Shown one piece after another: positions 1 through 6,213 of a DNA stretch of 15,249 bases (position 1 is the first letter of the stretch; each line of letters opens with the position of its first letter). The DNA comes from an uncultured Clostridia bacterium. Its GTDB lineage: Bacteria > Bacillota > Clostridia > TANB77 > CAG-508. Under the pieces are notes generated by a model. It was not told where the DNA came from, did no database searches, and saw nothing but the letters and a program-made list of their open reading frames with translations. Where the stretch lies: contig CALXSO010000014.1 of NCBI GenBank assembly GCA_944391155.1, positions 1 to 15,249 of the forward strand, written 5' to 3'. Both the position numbers and the translations under genes were made by a program.

Positions 1-2
1 CA

Positions 3-236
3 TTATCAGCAGAAGGTGGAGGAACTGGAGCAAAAACAGGTTTATATTATATAAACAATGAGGTTAGAAAACTTCATCCAAGAGAATGTGCAAGGTTAAT
101 GGGATTCCCAGAAGATTATAAAATAGATGATTCTGTTAATCAAGCTCAGAAGCAATTTGGAAATAGTGTTGTGGTTAATGTGATACAATATATAGTTAAA
201 AGTATTATTGATGAGGGGAGTATAAAAAATGGATAG
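3..236 (+). CDS. DNA (cytosine-5)-methyltransferase, C-terminal fragment
   Basis: The 5' end lies outside the window. The remaining 77 codons run in frame from position 3 to a TAG at 234-236. The peptide contains RKLHPRECARLMGFPEDY followed by QFGNSVVVNVI. These are the late conserved motifs (IX and X) of C5-cytosine methyltransferases: the RxLxxRExARLxxFP block and the QxGNSV block that closes the AdoMet-binding fold. The enzyme would methylate C5 of cytosine within a specific site, normally to protect the host from a partner restriction enzyme. The target-recognition domain lies upstream, so specificity cannot be read. The last codons overlap a possible start codon for the downstream restriction gene (ATGGATAG, 229-236), an arrangement typical of type II restriction-modification pairs. 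The family call is firm; whether the whole gene is intact is unknown. Confidence 0.9.
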   Translation, partial: LSAEGGGTGAKTGLYYINNEVRKLHPRECARLMGFPEDYKIDDSVNQAQKQFGNSVVVNVIQYIVKSIIDEGSIKNG

Positions 237-443
237 TTCAGGTGGTTCAAATTTAGATGGACTTTAAAGCCAATAAATGTAGCAATAAATCATTATAGTG
301 AAGGAGAAGTATCAATTACTGGTAGAGGAAGCTTAAAACTAGGAAGAGTAACAATGCAAAGGAAAGGTGGAGATGCAGGGAGAGATACTGCCAATATGTT
401 ACAATTTAAAGTTGATCCAACAGAACTATTTAATATAAATTAA
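229..443 (+). pseudogene. Type II restriction endonuclease remnant (internal deletion)
   Basis: An ATG at 229 overlaps the methyltransferase TAG and opens a reading frame of only 12 codons (MDSSGGSNLDGL, stop 265-267). In another frame, 240-443 encodes an uninterrupted 67-residue tail with no start codon. It contains VAINHYSEGEVSITGRGSL, then VTMQRKGGDAGRDTANMLQ, then FKVDPTELF before TAA at 441-443. The block QRKGGDxGRxxAxxLQFKxxPxELF resembles the C-terminus of type II restriction endonucleases, possibly HpaII-like; the family is named from memory and is tentative. Position directly after a C5-methyltransferase supports this. The simplest reading is that most of the nuclease was deleted, leaving the first codons and the last 67. 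The tail happens to be in the same frame as the methyltransferase, separated from it only by the TAG. It is not expected to be active. Confidence 0.65.
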
Positions 444-557
444 AAAATACTAAAGATGGATGATTTGATACTTATCCATGGAGCAAAACAGATAGAAATT
501 TTTGTAAACCATTGAATTAACTACATCTGAAACGGAAATACATAACTTCTTTGCAAC

Positions 558-576
558 AGACTTTTCGAAAAAGTCT
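558..576. repeat. 19-bp palindrome AGACTTTT-CGA-AAAAGTCT
   Basis: Perfect 8-bp arms (AGACTTTT / AAAAGTCT) with a 3-nt CGA centre. It sits 14 bp before the longer inverted repeat at 591. It could be a small hairpin in RNA, a protein-binding site, or part of a dispersed repeat. Nothing in the window identifies its role. Confidence 0.5.
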
Positions 577-590
577 CTCACAAAGGAGCC

Positions 591-681
591 AAAAATAGCA
601 GATAAGAAATGAAGTGAAACCAAATTATTAGACAAAAAAGTTTAATTATTTGGATTCACTTCAAAATTATCTGTTATTTTT
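591..681. repeat. Long imperfect inverted repeat, possible terminator
   Basis: The left arm (591-630) and right arm (641-681) are near-complementary over about 40 nt. Shared blocks are AAAAATA, CAGATAA, TGAAGTGAA and CCAAAT, broken by a few mismatches, with a loop of about 10 nt. On the + strand the right arm ends in a run of T (675-683), so it could end transcription arriving from the restriction-modification remnant. The arms are much longer than in an ordinary intrinsic terminator, so a small inserted repeat is an alternative. Confidence 0.6.
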
Positions 682-773
682 TTGCCTATTTGCTAGTAAT
701 TTTACAATATATATTTTATATTTACAGATAGTTGATAAAGATACATTTTTATAATGCAATTTCAAAATCAAAC

Positions 774-809
774 AAAATAAAGGAGTTTAGCAAACCAATA
801 CCTTATTTT
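774..809. repeat. Hairpin with AAAATAAAGG / CCTTATTTT arms
   Basis: The left arm 774-783 pairs with the right arm 801-809, with one bulged A. A small inner helix (GTTT-AGC-AAAC) forms the tip. The right arm is T-rich but has no clean T-tract. It may be a weak bidirectional terminator or simply decayed sequence. Confidence 0.35.
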
Positions 810-1003
810 AGTTTAAAAGCATTATTAGGACAAAATTTATTCTATTTCCATATTTCATTTCATTATATAAATCATATCTATACATAAACTATTAAAATAC
901 CTATAAATCAACATTTTCTAGGAATTTGTGAAGTTAAATTTGACCTATAATTTAAGCTGTAATAGCAAAAATAAAAAATATGCTATAAGAGTATTAAAAA
1001 CTA

Positions 1004-1032
1004 TTGACAAAGGACTTAAGATATTGTAAAAT
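1004..1032 (+). promoter_or_regulatory. Sigma-A type promoter of the small HTH gene
   Basis: A perfect -35 TTGACA at 1004-1009, a 17-bp spacer, and a -10 TAAAAT at 1027-1032. A start site near 1039 would leave a leader of about 20 nt before the ATG at 1061. Because the promoter covers 1004-1032, the upstream TTG at 1004 cannot be the gene's start. Confidence 0.8.
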
Positions 1033-1060
1033 GTTTCCAAACAAGAAACGAGGTAATGAT

Positions 1061-1321
1061 ATGGAACCAAAAATTGTAGGAAGAAGAGTAAAAAAATTAA
1101 TAAAAAAATATAATATTTCTATAGAAGGTCTAGCAAAAAAATTAGAAATAACAGAAGAAGAATTACAAAAGAAATTAGAAGGAGAAGAAGAATTTTTTGT
1201 AAGTGAAGTAATAATAATAACAGAAATCTTTAACTTAGACATAAAAACAGTATCACAAGTATTTTTTTCTGAAGAAACAGAAGAAGAAAAAAAAGAAAAT
1301 GAAAAAACAATGAAACTATAA
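1061..1321 (+). CDS. Small Cro/CI-like (XRE-type) helix-turn-helix protein
   Basis: An 86-residue acidic protein, MEPKIVGRRVKKLI onward. Residues about 7-62 follow the Cro/CI fold: RRVKKLIKKYNISIEGLAKK (helices 1-2), LEITEEELQKKLEGEEEFF (recognition region and following turn), then VIIITEIFNLDIKTVSQVFF. The last 20 residues are a Glu/Lys-rich tail. The ATG at 1061 is chosen because GAGG at 1050-1053 sits 7 nt upstream and the promoter at 1004-1032 excludes an earlier start. It is a monocistronic unit: own promoter before, own terminator after. It probably binds DNA, perhaps as a repressor, or once as a controller of the nearby restriction-modification genes. The target is unknown. The recognition helix is unusually acidic, so DNA binding is not certain. 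Confidence 0.75.
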   Translation: MEPKIVGRRVKKLIKKYNISIEGLAKKLEITEEELQKKLEGEEEFFVSEVIIITEIFNLDIKTVSQVFFSEETEEEKKENEKTMKL

Positions 1322-1359
1322 AATATCCTAATTAGCCAAAAGCTAACTGGGATATTTTT
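1321..1359 (+). terminator. Intrinsic terminator after the HTH gene
   Basis: Outer stem AAATATCC (1321-1328) with GGATATTT (1349-1356), inner stem TTAGC (1332-1336) with GCTAA (1342-1346), then a T run to 1359. It begins at the stop codon of the HTH gene, so that gene is transcribed alone. Confidence 0.8.
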
Positions 1360-1374
1360 GTATCTTATATAATG

Positions 1375-1637
1375 TATCAAAGCTGCATAAGTAAGGCCCA
1401 GATTTTACATTTAGAATTTTCTACAAGTCAAGCTTGGAGTATCAAAGCTACATAAGTAAGGCTCACATGTGCATTTTTATTTTTATAGGTAACTTTTCTT
1501 GTTGTACACGGAAAAATCCGGATAAAGTCAAGATAAAAGCCGATTTTCTTTTGAAAATAAAATCTCAGAGATTTATTTTCACTTTAAGTCTGTGTAACTT
1601 AAAGTTTCATATTGTTTTCTATACAATAAAAAATGAA
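1375..1637 (+). repeat. Copy A of a two-copy intergenic element
   Basis: A box TATCAAAGCT-GCATAAGTAAG starts at 1375 and recurs as TATCAAAGCT-ACATAAGTAAG at 1440, 65 bp apart. A block at 1502-1547 (TTGTACACGGAAAAATCC, then GTCAAGATAAAAGCCGATTTT split by a few bases) is about three-quarters identical to 11540-11585 in copy B. After it come three consecutive hairpins: 1553-1566/1568-1580; a perfect 9-bp stem 1581-1589/1597-1605 with a 7-nt loop; and 1606-1615 pairing with 1623-1627 and 1633-1637. Apart from these I see nothing coding here. The 72-codon frame at 1434-1652 has no ribosome binding site and is shared with structured repeat sequence. It could be a structured RNA or a non-autonomous repeat. 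Confidence 0.65.
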
Positions 1638-1652
1638 TTATCTTATTTATAA

Positions 1653-1681
1653 TTCCCAATATTAAAAAAATATGATATACT
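1653..1681 (+). promoter_or_regulatory. Probable extended -10 promoter of the membrane-protein gene
   Basis: An extended -10, TGATATACT (1673-1681), with a weaker -35 TTCCCA (1653-1658, four of six consensus bases) and a 17-bp spacer. It lies 55 bp upstream of the ATG at 1736. The site is plausible but AT-rich sequence makes chance matches common. Confidence 0.45.
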
Positions 1682-1735
1682 TGATAATATAAAAAGTAAT
1701 TAAAACTAATAAAAATTAAATAGGAGATAGAATAT

Positions 1736-2233
1736 ATGAAAAAATATTTGCAAGCTATTCCAATAATAATATATCCATATATATTAATAACAATGTTATT
1801 TTTAGTAACTATTTTGAATTTAAGAGTAGATATTACTTTATCTACATATATTACAATAACAATAATATATATTGTATTATTACTAATTCTAAAAATGAAA
1901 GAACTTACTGAAAAAGATATGGTAAGCGTAAATTTAGTTATAAAATTATTTCAATTACCATGGTTCTGTATAAGTTTTATGTTAGAAGTTTTTGGATTTT
2001 TAATGGGGATATTTGGAATTCCAATTGTTGTTATACTTACAATAATAAATATAAGTGTAAGAATTATTAATGGTATATATTCAATAGGATGTGTAATTAA
2101 ATTAAGAAAAAATAAAATTATTGGGATTTCTAAAACAATTTTATATTCAATAGGTTCATTCATTATAATTTTGGATTTTATATCTGCAATATTTATGAAA
2201 ATTGATGTAAAAAGGATAAATAAAGTAGAATAA
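1736..2233 (+). CDS. Multi-pass membrane protein of unknown function
   Basis: A 165-residue, very hydrophobic protein. Hydrophobic segments lie at about 6-28, 36-53, 76-110 (long enough for two passes with a Gly/Pro break near GIFGIP) and 134-154, giving four or five membrane passes. Short basic stretches lie between them (KLRKNK, 122-127) and at the end (KIDVKRINK). No catalytic motif or known family signature is visible. The ATG at 1736 has AGGAG at 1722-1726, 9 nt upstream. It appears to be transcribed alone, with a candidate promoter at 1653-1681 and a large inverted repeat starting 33 bp after the stop. It lies between two repeat structures, on the boundary of the conserved ylxM-ffh block. 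I do not recognise it. It is likely real: good ribosome site, consistent codon use and coherent hydrophobic pattern. Confidence 0.7.
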   Translation: MKKYLQAIPIIIYPYILITMLFLVTILNLRVDITLSTYITITIIYIVLLLILKMKELTEKDMVSVNLVIKLFQLPWFCISFMLEVFGFLMGIFGIPIVVILTIINISVRIINGIYSIGCVIKLRKNKIIGISKTILYSIGSFIIILDFISAIFMKIDVKRINKVE

Positions 2234-2237
2234 GTAC

Positions 2238-2382
2238 AATTTAGTCTAATACAAAATAAGTCATTTAAATGTTGGTATATAAACATTTTTTGTTAAAAAA
2301 ACTTTAGGTCTACCTATTGGTCTTTAACAAAAAAATATTTATATATCAACATTTCAGTCTACTCTACAAAATTTAGTCTGAT
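2238..2382. repeat. Long inverted repeat flanked by 13-bp direct repeats
   Basis: The arms 2267-2297 and 2323-2354 are complementary over about 31 bp with three differences (AAATGTTG, TATATAAA and GTTAAA blocks), around a 25-nt centre that itself contains TAGGT-CT-ACCTA. The whole is bracketed by AATTTAGTCT followed by AAT (2238-2250) and by GAT (2370-2382). This is the architecture of a small non-autonomous insertion with flanking duplication. It could also work as a terminator for the membrane-protein gene, although there is no clean T-tract. Confidence 0.6.
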
Positions 2383-2428
2383 CAGCAACCATTTAAACAA
2401 AGAAACGCAGATATTTTAAGAAAAACAC

Positions 2429-2457
2429 TTGACAAATTAGAAAAAATGGTGTAAAGT
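2429..2457 (+). promoter_or_regulatory. Promoter of the ylxM-ffh operon
   Basis: A perfect -35 TTGACA at 2429-2434, a 17-bp spacer and a -10 TAAAGT at 2452-2457. The start codon of ylxM lies 33 bp downstream, giving a short leader. This is likely the main promoter for the block through at least ffh. Confidence 0.75.
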
Positions 2458-2489
2458 ATATTAGCATTACAAAAAAGAAGGTAGTATTT

Positions 2490-2837
2490 ATGGAGAAAAA
2501 TGTAGAAATAAGCATATTATGTGAGTTATATGGTAAGCTATTAACAAAAAAACAATATGAATTCTTAAATGACTACTACAATAATGACTTGTCTTTATCA
2601 GAAATTGCTGAAAATAATAAAATAACAAGACAAGCAGTAAGAGATAACATTAAGAAAGGAGAGAAAAAACTTTTCGAGTACGAAGAAAAGCTATCATTTA
2701 TGAAGAGGATGTTTAATCAAGAAAAGAAAATCGAAAAAGTTTTATCAGAACTAACAAAAATACAAAAAGATTCATCTGATAAAAAAATAGCAAGTATTTT
2801 AGAAAGTATCAAAAAAGAATTAAATTGTTTAGTATAA
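2490..2837 (+). CDS. ylxM: YlxM/p13-like HTH protein
   Basis: A 115-residue protein of the UPF0122 (YlxM) family, which normally sits just before ffh in Bacillota and is linked to the signal recognition particle; its precise role is poorly defined. The N-terminal half has a sigma-factor region 4-like helix-turn-helix at about 33-61: DLSLSEIAENNKITRQAVRD then NIKKGEKKL. The C-terminal half (about 62-115) is helical and charged. Length matches the family. The ATG at 2490 has GAAGG at 2477-2481, 8 nt upstream, and the promoter at 2429-2457 fits. Only 13 bp separate its stop from the ffh start, so the two are co-transcribed and probably translated at linked levels. The identity is firm from both sequence and gene order. 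Confidence 0.92.
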   Translation: MEKNVEISILCELYGKLLTKKQYEFLNDYYNNDLSLSEIAENNKITRQAVRDNIKKGEKKLFEYEEKLSFMKRMFNQEKKIEKVLSELTKIQKDSSDKKIASILESIKKELNCLV

Positions 2838-2850
2838 GGGAGTGAATTTT

Positions 2851-4203
2851 ATGGCTTTTGAAGGATTATCTGCTAGATTACAAGAAATAACAAGAAAAAT
2901 AAGAGGAAAAGCACGTATAACTGAATCTGACTTAAAAGAAATGTTAAGAGAAGTAAAACTAGCATTGCTAGAAGCAGACGTAAACTATAAAATAGTTAAA
3001 GACTTTATAGCTGTTGTTCAAGAAAAAGCATTGGGTCAAGATGTATTAAAATCATTAACACCAGGACAACAAGTTGTTAAAGTTGTAAAAGATGAACTAG
3101 TAGAATTATTAGGAGGAACAGAAAGTAAAGTACAATTTACACCAAATCCACCAACAATAATAATGCTTGTTGGACTTCAAGGTTCAGGAAAAACAACAAC
3201 AGCAGGAAAGCTAGCAAATCTATTCAGAAAACAAGGAAAAAAGACATTATTAGTAGCATGCGATATATATAGACCGGCAGCTATAAAACAATTACAAGTA
3301 GTAGGAGCCCAGCTAAACATACCAGTATTTAGTAATGAACAATCAAAAGATGTAGTACACATTGCAAAACAAGCAATAAATGTTGCAATATCAAAATTAA
3401 ATGATGTAATAATTTTAGACACAGCAGGACGTTTACAAATAGATGAAGCATTAATGCAAGAATTAAAGAATGTAAAACAATCAGTAAAACCACATGAAAT
3501 ATTATTAGTAGTAGACAGTATGACAGGTCAAGATGCAGTAAATGTAGCAAAAACATTTAATGAAGAAGTAGGAATTGATGGTGTTGTACTAACAAAATTA
3601 GATGGAGACACTCGTGGTGGTGCAGCTTTATCTGTAAAAAAAGTCACAGGAAAACCAATAAAATTTGCAGCAACAGGAGAAAAATTAAGTGATATAGAAG
3701 TATTTCACCCAGACAGAATGGCACAAAGAATATTAGGAATGGGAGACATTTTATCAGTAATTGAAAAAGCTGAAGAAAGTTTTGATTTAGAACAAGCAGA
3801 AGCTTTAGAAAAAAAGATGAGAAAAAATGAATTAGACTTAGACGATTATTTAGCACAATTAAGACAAGTCAAAAAAATGGGTTCATTTTCATCAATATTA
3901 AAAATGATTCCTGGTATGAATAAAATAAAGGACCTAAAAGTGGATGACAAAGAATTTGTTAAAATAGAAGCAATGATTTGTTCAATGACAAAACAAGAAA
4001 AACGTAATGTAAGAATATTAAATGGAAGTCGTAGACTAAGAATAGCAAAAGGAAGCGGAACAACAGTGCAAGATGTAAACAAATTCATAAAATCATTTGA
4101 AATGACACAAAAAATGATGAAGCAATTAAAACAAAATAAAGGTGGAATGAAAAACTTAATGAAAAATATAGATACATCTAGTTTAAAAAATATGAAATTT
4201 TAA
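2851..4203 (+). CDS. ffh: Signal recognition particle GTPase Ffh
   Basis: The 450-residue SRP54-type protein binds signal sequences of nascent proteins together with SRP RNA and hands ribosomes to FtsY at the membrane. The N domain covers about 1-95. The G domain has the P-loop GLQGSGKTT (108-116), DIYRPAA (138-144), DTAGR (190-194), TKLDGDTRGGAA (248-259) and GEKLSDIEVFHP (276-287). The methionine-rich M domain (about 310-450) has the RNA-binding signature SRRLRIAKGSG (393-403) and ends in the KNM-rich tail typical of the family. The ATG at 2851 is chosen over the GTG at 2842, because that GTG lies inside the ribosome binding site AAGGGAGTG (2836-2844). Length and motifs are complete. FtsY is not in this window. 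Confidence 0.98.
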   Translation: MAFEGLSARLQEITRKIRGKARITESDLKEMLREVKLALLEADVNYKIVKDFIAVVQEKALGQDVLKSLTPGQQVVKVVKDELVELLGGTESKVQFTPNPPTIIMLVGLQGSGKTTTAGKLANLFRKQGKKTLLVACDIYRPAAIKQLQVVGAQLNIPVFSNEQSKDVVHIAKQAINVAISKLNDVIILDTAGRLQIDEALMQELKNVKQSVKPHEILLVVDSMTGQDAVNVAKTFNEEVGIDGVVLTKLDGDTRGGAALSVKKVTGKPIKFAATGEKLSDIEVFHPDRMAQRILGMGDILSVIEKAEESFDLEQAEALEKKMRKNELDLDDYLAQLRQVKKMGSFSSILKMIPGMNKIKDLKVDDKEFVKIEAMICSMTKQEKRNVRILNGSRRLRIAKGSGTTVQDVNKFIKSFEMTQKMMKQLKQNKGGMKNLMKNIDTSSLKNMKF

Positions 4204-4264
4204 ATAAAGATAACCAGAATTTAATTATGCCAAGAATATCAAATATATAAATAAAGTTATTAAT

Positions 4265-4338
4265 CTTTTAAATTTATATAACTATAAATTTAAAGTCCAT
4301 ATAAAGAAAACCGAATTTTCTAAAATCCAAGAAAATTC
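4265..4338 (+). promoter_or_regulatory. Two hairpins in the ffh-rpsP spacer
   Basis: The 159-bp gap between ffh and rpsP is the largest in this operon apart from the rplS leader. It holds one hairpin with a 13-bp stem (4265-4278 with 4283-4295, TAAC loop, one bulged T) and a second (GAATTTTC 4313-4320 with GAAAATTC 4331-4338) ending 10 nt before the rpsP ribosome site AGGAGGTG. Neither has a terminal T-tract. They could be a processing or leader structure. I cannot match them to a named ribosomal leader. Confidence 0.45.
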
Positions 4339-4362
4339 ACAAAAATTCAGGAGGTGAAAGAA

Positions 4363-4596
4363 ATGGTAAAAATTAGATTACAAAGAGAAGGAAAGAAAAA
4401 AGCTCCATTTTATCATATTGTTGTGGCTGATTCAAGAAGCCCAAGAGATGGAAAAATAATTGAACAAATTGGAACATATGATCCAATGACAGAACCATCA
4501 ACAATAGTATTAAATCAAGAAAAATTAGAAAAATGGATAAAAAATGGTGCTAAACCAACAGAAACTGTTAAAGCATTAATTGAAAAAGCAAAATAA
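4363..4596 (+). CDS. rpsP: 30S ribosomal protein S16
   Basis: A 77-residue protein starting MVKIRLQREGKKKAPFYHIV, with the family hallmarks VVADSRSPRDGKIIEQIGTY and DPMTEP. S16 is a primary binder of the 5' domain of 16S rRNA needed for 30S assembly. The start is ATG 4363, 6 nt after AGGAGGTG (4349-4356). The in-frame GTG at 4354 is part of that ribosome site. Length is within the usual 75-90. It is the first gene of the rpsP-khpA-rimM-trmD-rplS cluster, a gene order standard in Bacillota. Confidence 0.97.
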   Translation: MVKIRLQREGKKKAPFYHIVVADSRSPRDGKIIEQIGTYDPMTEPSTIVLNQEKLEKWIKNGAKPTETVKALIEKAK

Positions 4597-4613
4597 GCTT
4601 TAGGAGGATTAAG

Positions 4614-4847
4614 ATGAAAGAAATCTTAGAAACAATAATACTAAACTTAGTTGATGACAAAAATGCAGTAGACATTAAAGAAACAGACAATAATAAATCA
4701 ATAACATTCGAAGTAAAAGTAGCTGAAAAAGATATGGGAAAAGTAATAGGAAGACAAGGAAAACTTGCTAAATCTATTAGAACAGTTATGAAATCAGTTG
4801 CTGGAAAAGAAAGAAAAAAAGTTAATGTAGAATTTATTGAAGAGTAG
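4614..4847 (+). CDS. khpA: KH-domain RNA-binding protein KhpA
   Basis: A 77-residue single KH domain of the YlqC/KhpA family. The GxxG RNA-binding loop is GRQG at residues 46-49, within MGKVIGRQGKLAKSIRTVM. In other Bacillota KhpA pairs with KhpB (Jag/EloR) as an RNA chaperone affecting cell elongation and division; that partner is not in the window. The ATG at 4614 is 6 nt after AGGAGG (4602-4607), 17 bp beyond the rpsP stop. Its own stop TAG (4845-4847) forms part of the next gene's ribosome site. Position between rpsP and rimM is the canonical one. Confidence 0.95.
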   Translation: MKEILETIILNLVDDKNAVDIKETDNNKSITFEVKVAEKDMGKVIGRQGKLAKSIRTVMKSVAGKERKKVNVEFIEE

Positions 4848-4855
4848 GAGAAAAA

Positions 4856-5362
4856 ATGCAAGAATTTTTTGAAATTGGTCAAATTGTAAATACATTTGGA
4901 ATAAAAGGGATGGTAAAAATATATCCCTACACAGAAAATGTAGAAAGATTTGAAAAATTAAAAAAAGTATGCTTAGTCAATAAAAATTCAAAAAAAGAAT
5001 ATGAAATAGAAGAAGTAAAATATCATAAGAATATGGTTTTAGTAAAGTTCAAAGGAATAGACACATTAGAGGAAGCAGAAAAACTTCGAAATTTATATGT
5101 ACAGATAGAAAGAAAAGATGCTACGCCACTAGAAGAAGGAAGCTATTACATAGCAGATTTAATTGGAATGGAAGTCTATACTGATGAAAATGAAAAACTA
5201 GGAATTCTCGAAGACATATTCAATACTGGAAGCAATGATGTATATGTTGTAAAAGATAATAATGGTAAACAAATATTATTACCTGGAATTGACGAAGTAA
5301 TAAAAGAAATAAATTTAGAAGAAGGTAAAATATTAGTTCATATGTTAAAAGGATTAAGATAG
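4856..5362 (+). CDS. rimM: Ribosome maturation factor RimM
   Basis: A 168-residue protein that acts in late 30S maturation, binding S19 near the 16S 3' domain. The N-terminal RimM domain opens with EIGQIVNTFGIKGMVKIYPY (residues 6-25). The C-terminal PRC-barrel covers about 95-168, with YYIADLIGMEVYT, TGSNDVYVV and ILLPGIDEVIKEIN, ending VHMLKGLR. The ATG at 4856 follows TAGGAG (4845-4850), where the khpA stop and the ribosome site overlap, suggesting translational coupling. The same TAGGAGAAAAAATG junction recurs between rimM and trmD. The length is normal. Confidence 0.95.
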   Translation: MQEFFEIGQIVNTFGIKGMVKIYPYTENVERFEKLKKVCLVNKNSKKEYEIEEVKYHKNMVLVKFKGIDTLEEAEKLRNLYVQIERKDATPLEEGSYYIADLIGMEVYTDENEKLGILEDIFNTGSNDVYVVKDNNGKQILLPGIDEVIKEINLEEGKILVHMLKGLR

Positions 5363-5370
5363 GAGAAAAA

Positions 5371-6102
5371 ATGAAATTTGATGTGTTAACACTCTTTCCA
5401 GAAATGTTTGAAACATTGAACAAAAGCATTTTAGGAAAAGCACAAGAAAAAAATTTGATAAAGATTAATCTAATAAATATCAGAGATTTTTCAAAAGACA
5501 AGCACAAAAAAGTAGATGATACTCCATATGGAGGAGGAGCAGGAATGGTAATGAGAGCAGATATAATTTATAATGCCTACCAATCTGTAAAAACTCCAAA
5601 AACAAAATTAATCTATTTGACGCCACAAGGAAAAACTTTAAATCAAAAAAAAGTTGAAGAATTATCAAAAGAAGAACATCTTGCATTGCTATGTGGACAC
5701 TATGAAGGAATAGACCAAAGAGTTATTGATAAAATTGTCGATGAAGAAATATCAATTGGAGATTATGTTCTAACAGGAGGAGAAATACCTGCGATGGTAT
5801 TAATAGATAGTGTGAGTAGATATATAGAAGGTGTAATAAAAAATGACTCAACTAAAGAAGAATCATTTTCGCAAGGACTTTTAGAATATCCACAATACAC
5901 AAGACCAGAAATATTTGAAGGAGAAAAGGTACCAGAAATTCTATTATCAGGGCATCATCAAAAAATTGATAAATGGAGAAAAGAACAGTCGATAAGAATA
6001 ACACTGAAAAAAAGACCAGATATGATAAAAAAATATAATTTTTCAAAAGAAGAAAAGAAATTTTTAGAAAAATTAATAGAAGAAGAAAATAATAATATTT
6101 AA
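5371..6102 (+). CDS. trmD: tRNA (guanine-N1-)-methyltransferase TrmD
   Basis: A 243-residue SPOUT methyltransferase making m1G37 next to the anticodon from S-adenosylmethionine, which prevents +1 frameshifting on Pro-type tRNAs. The knotted AdoMet site is visible as YLTPQG (82-87), LLCGHYEGIDQRV (106-118) and SIGDYVLTGGE (128-138). TPYGGGAGMVM (51-61) lies in the N-terminal part, and GLLEYPQYTRPE (169-180) is the catalytic linker. The residue before YPQYTRP is Glu, where proteobacterial enzymes have the catalytic Asp. I believe Glu is usual in Bacillota. The C-terminal tRNA-binding domain follows to the end. The ATG at 5371 has TAGGAG at 5360-5365, sharing the rimM stop. Intact and full length. 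Confidence 0.97.
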   Translation: MKFDVLTLFPEMFETLNKSILGKAQEKNLIKINLINIRDFSKDKHKKVDDTPYGGGAGMVMRADIIYNAYQSVKTPKTKLIYLTPQGKTLNQKKVEELSKEEHLALLCGHYEGIDQRVIDKIVDEEISIGDYVLTGGEIPAMVLIDSVSRYIEGVIKNDSTKEESFSQGLLEYPQYTRPEIFEGEKVPEILLSGHHQKIDKWRKEQSIRITLKKRPDMIKKYNFSKEEKKFLEKLIEEENNNI

Positions 6103-6160
6103 TCCATAAAATATATCTTTAAGAATAAAAATGGAAAAATATAAAAATTATTAAATAAAA

Positions 6161-6213
6161 TGAAGTGTCAAAAGACACCGCTCACAAAAATAAAGAAGGA
6201 GGTAAATTCTAAA
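6161..6213 (+). promoter_or_regulatory. Candidate L19 leader
   Basis: A hairpin GTGTC-AAAA-GACAC (6165-6178) followed by CGCTCAC lies 18 nt upstream of the rplS ribosome site AAGGAGG (6196-6202). Bacillota often carry an L19 autoregulatory leader directly before rplS, and position and compactness fit. I cannot confirm the consensus by eye. An in-frame ATG at 6160 runs through this structure but has no ribosome site. Confidence 0.45.

Larger units (their letters stand above)
444..1003. other. Gene-free stretch with hairpins
   Basis: About 560 bp between the restriction remnant and the next promoter. I see no credible protein gene on either strand. It holds a short palindrome (558-576), a long imperfect inverted repeat (591-681) and a smaller hairpin (774-809), all listed separately. 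From about 815 to 1000 the DNA is featureless A/T-rich sequence. It probably represents decayed accessory DNA next to the broken restriction-modification locus. Confidence 0.6.

Noticed and set aside
450..635. 61-codon frame on the minus strand containing GSFVRDFFEKSVAKKL
   Set aside because: TTG start, no ribosome site, and it runs through the palindrome and hairpin arm; the peptide is likely a translation of repeat sequence.
994..1380. 128-codon minus-strand frame opposite the HTH gene
   Set aside because: Antisense shadow of the HTH gene and its terminator, with no ribosome site; the + strand has promoter, ribosome site and terminator.
1375..1460. CRISPR array from the repeated CATAAGTAAG boxes
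   Set aside because: Only two boxes per locus, each about 21 bp with partial variation, 44-45-bp gaps and no cas genes; not a CRISPR arrangement.
1434..1652. 72-codon frame inside repeat copy A
   Set aside because: No ribosome site; overlaps the repeat box and three hairpins; the corresponding frame is not kept in copy B.
1951..2286. 111-codon minus-strand frame across the membrane-protein gene
   Set aside because: Shadow of the hydrophobic gene; it starts inside the inverted repeat and lacks a ribosome site.
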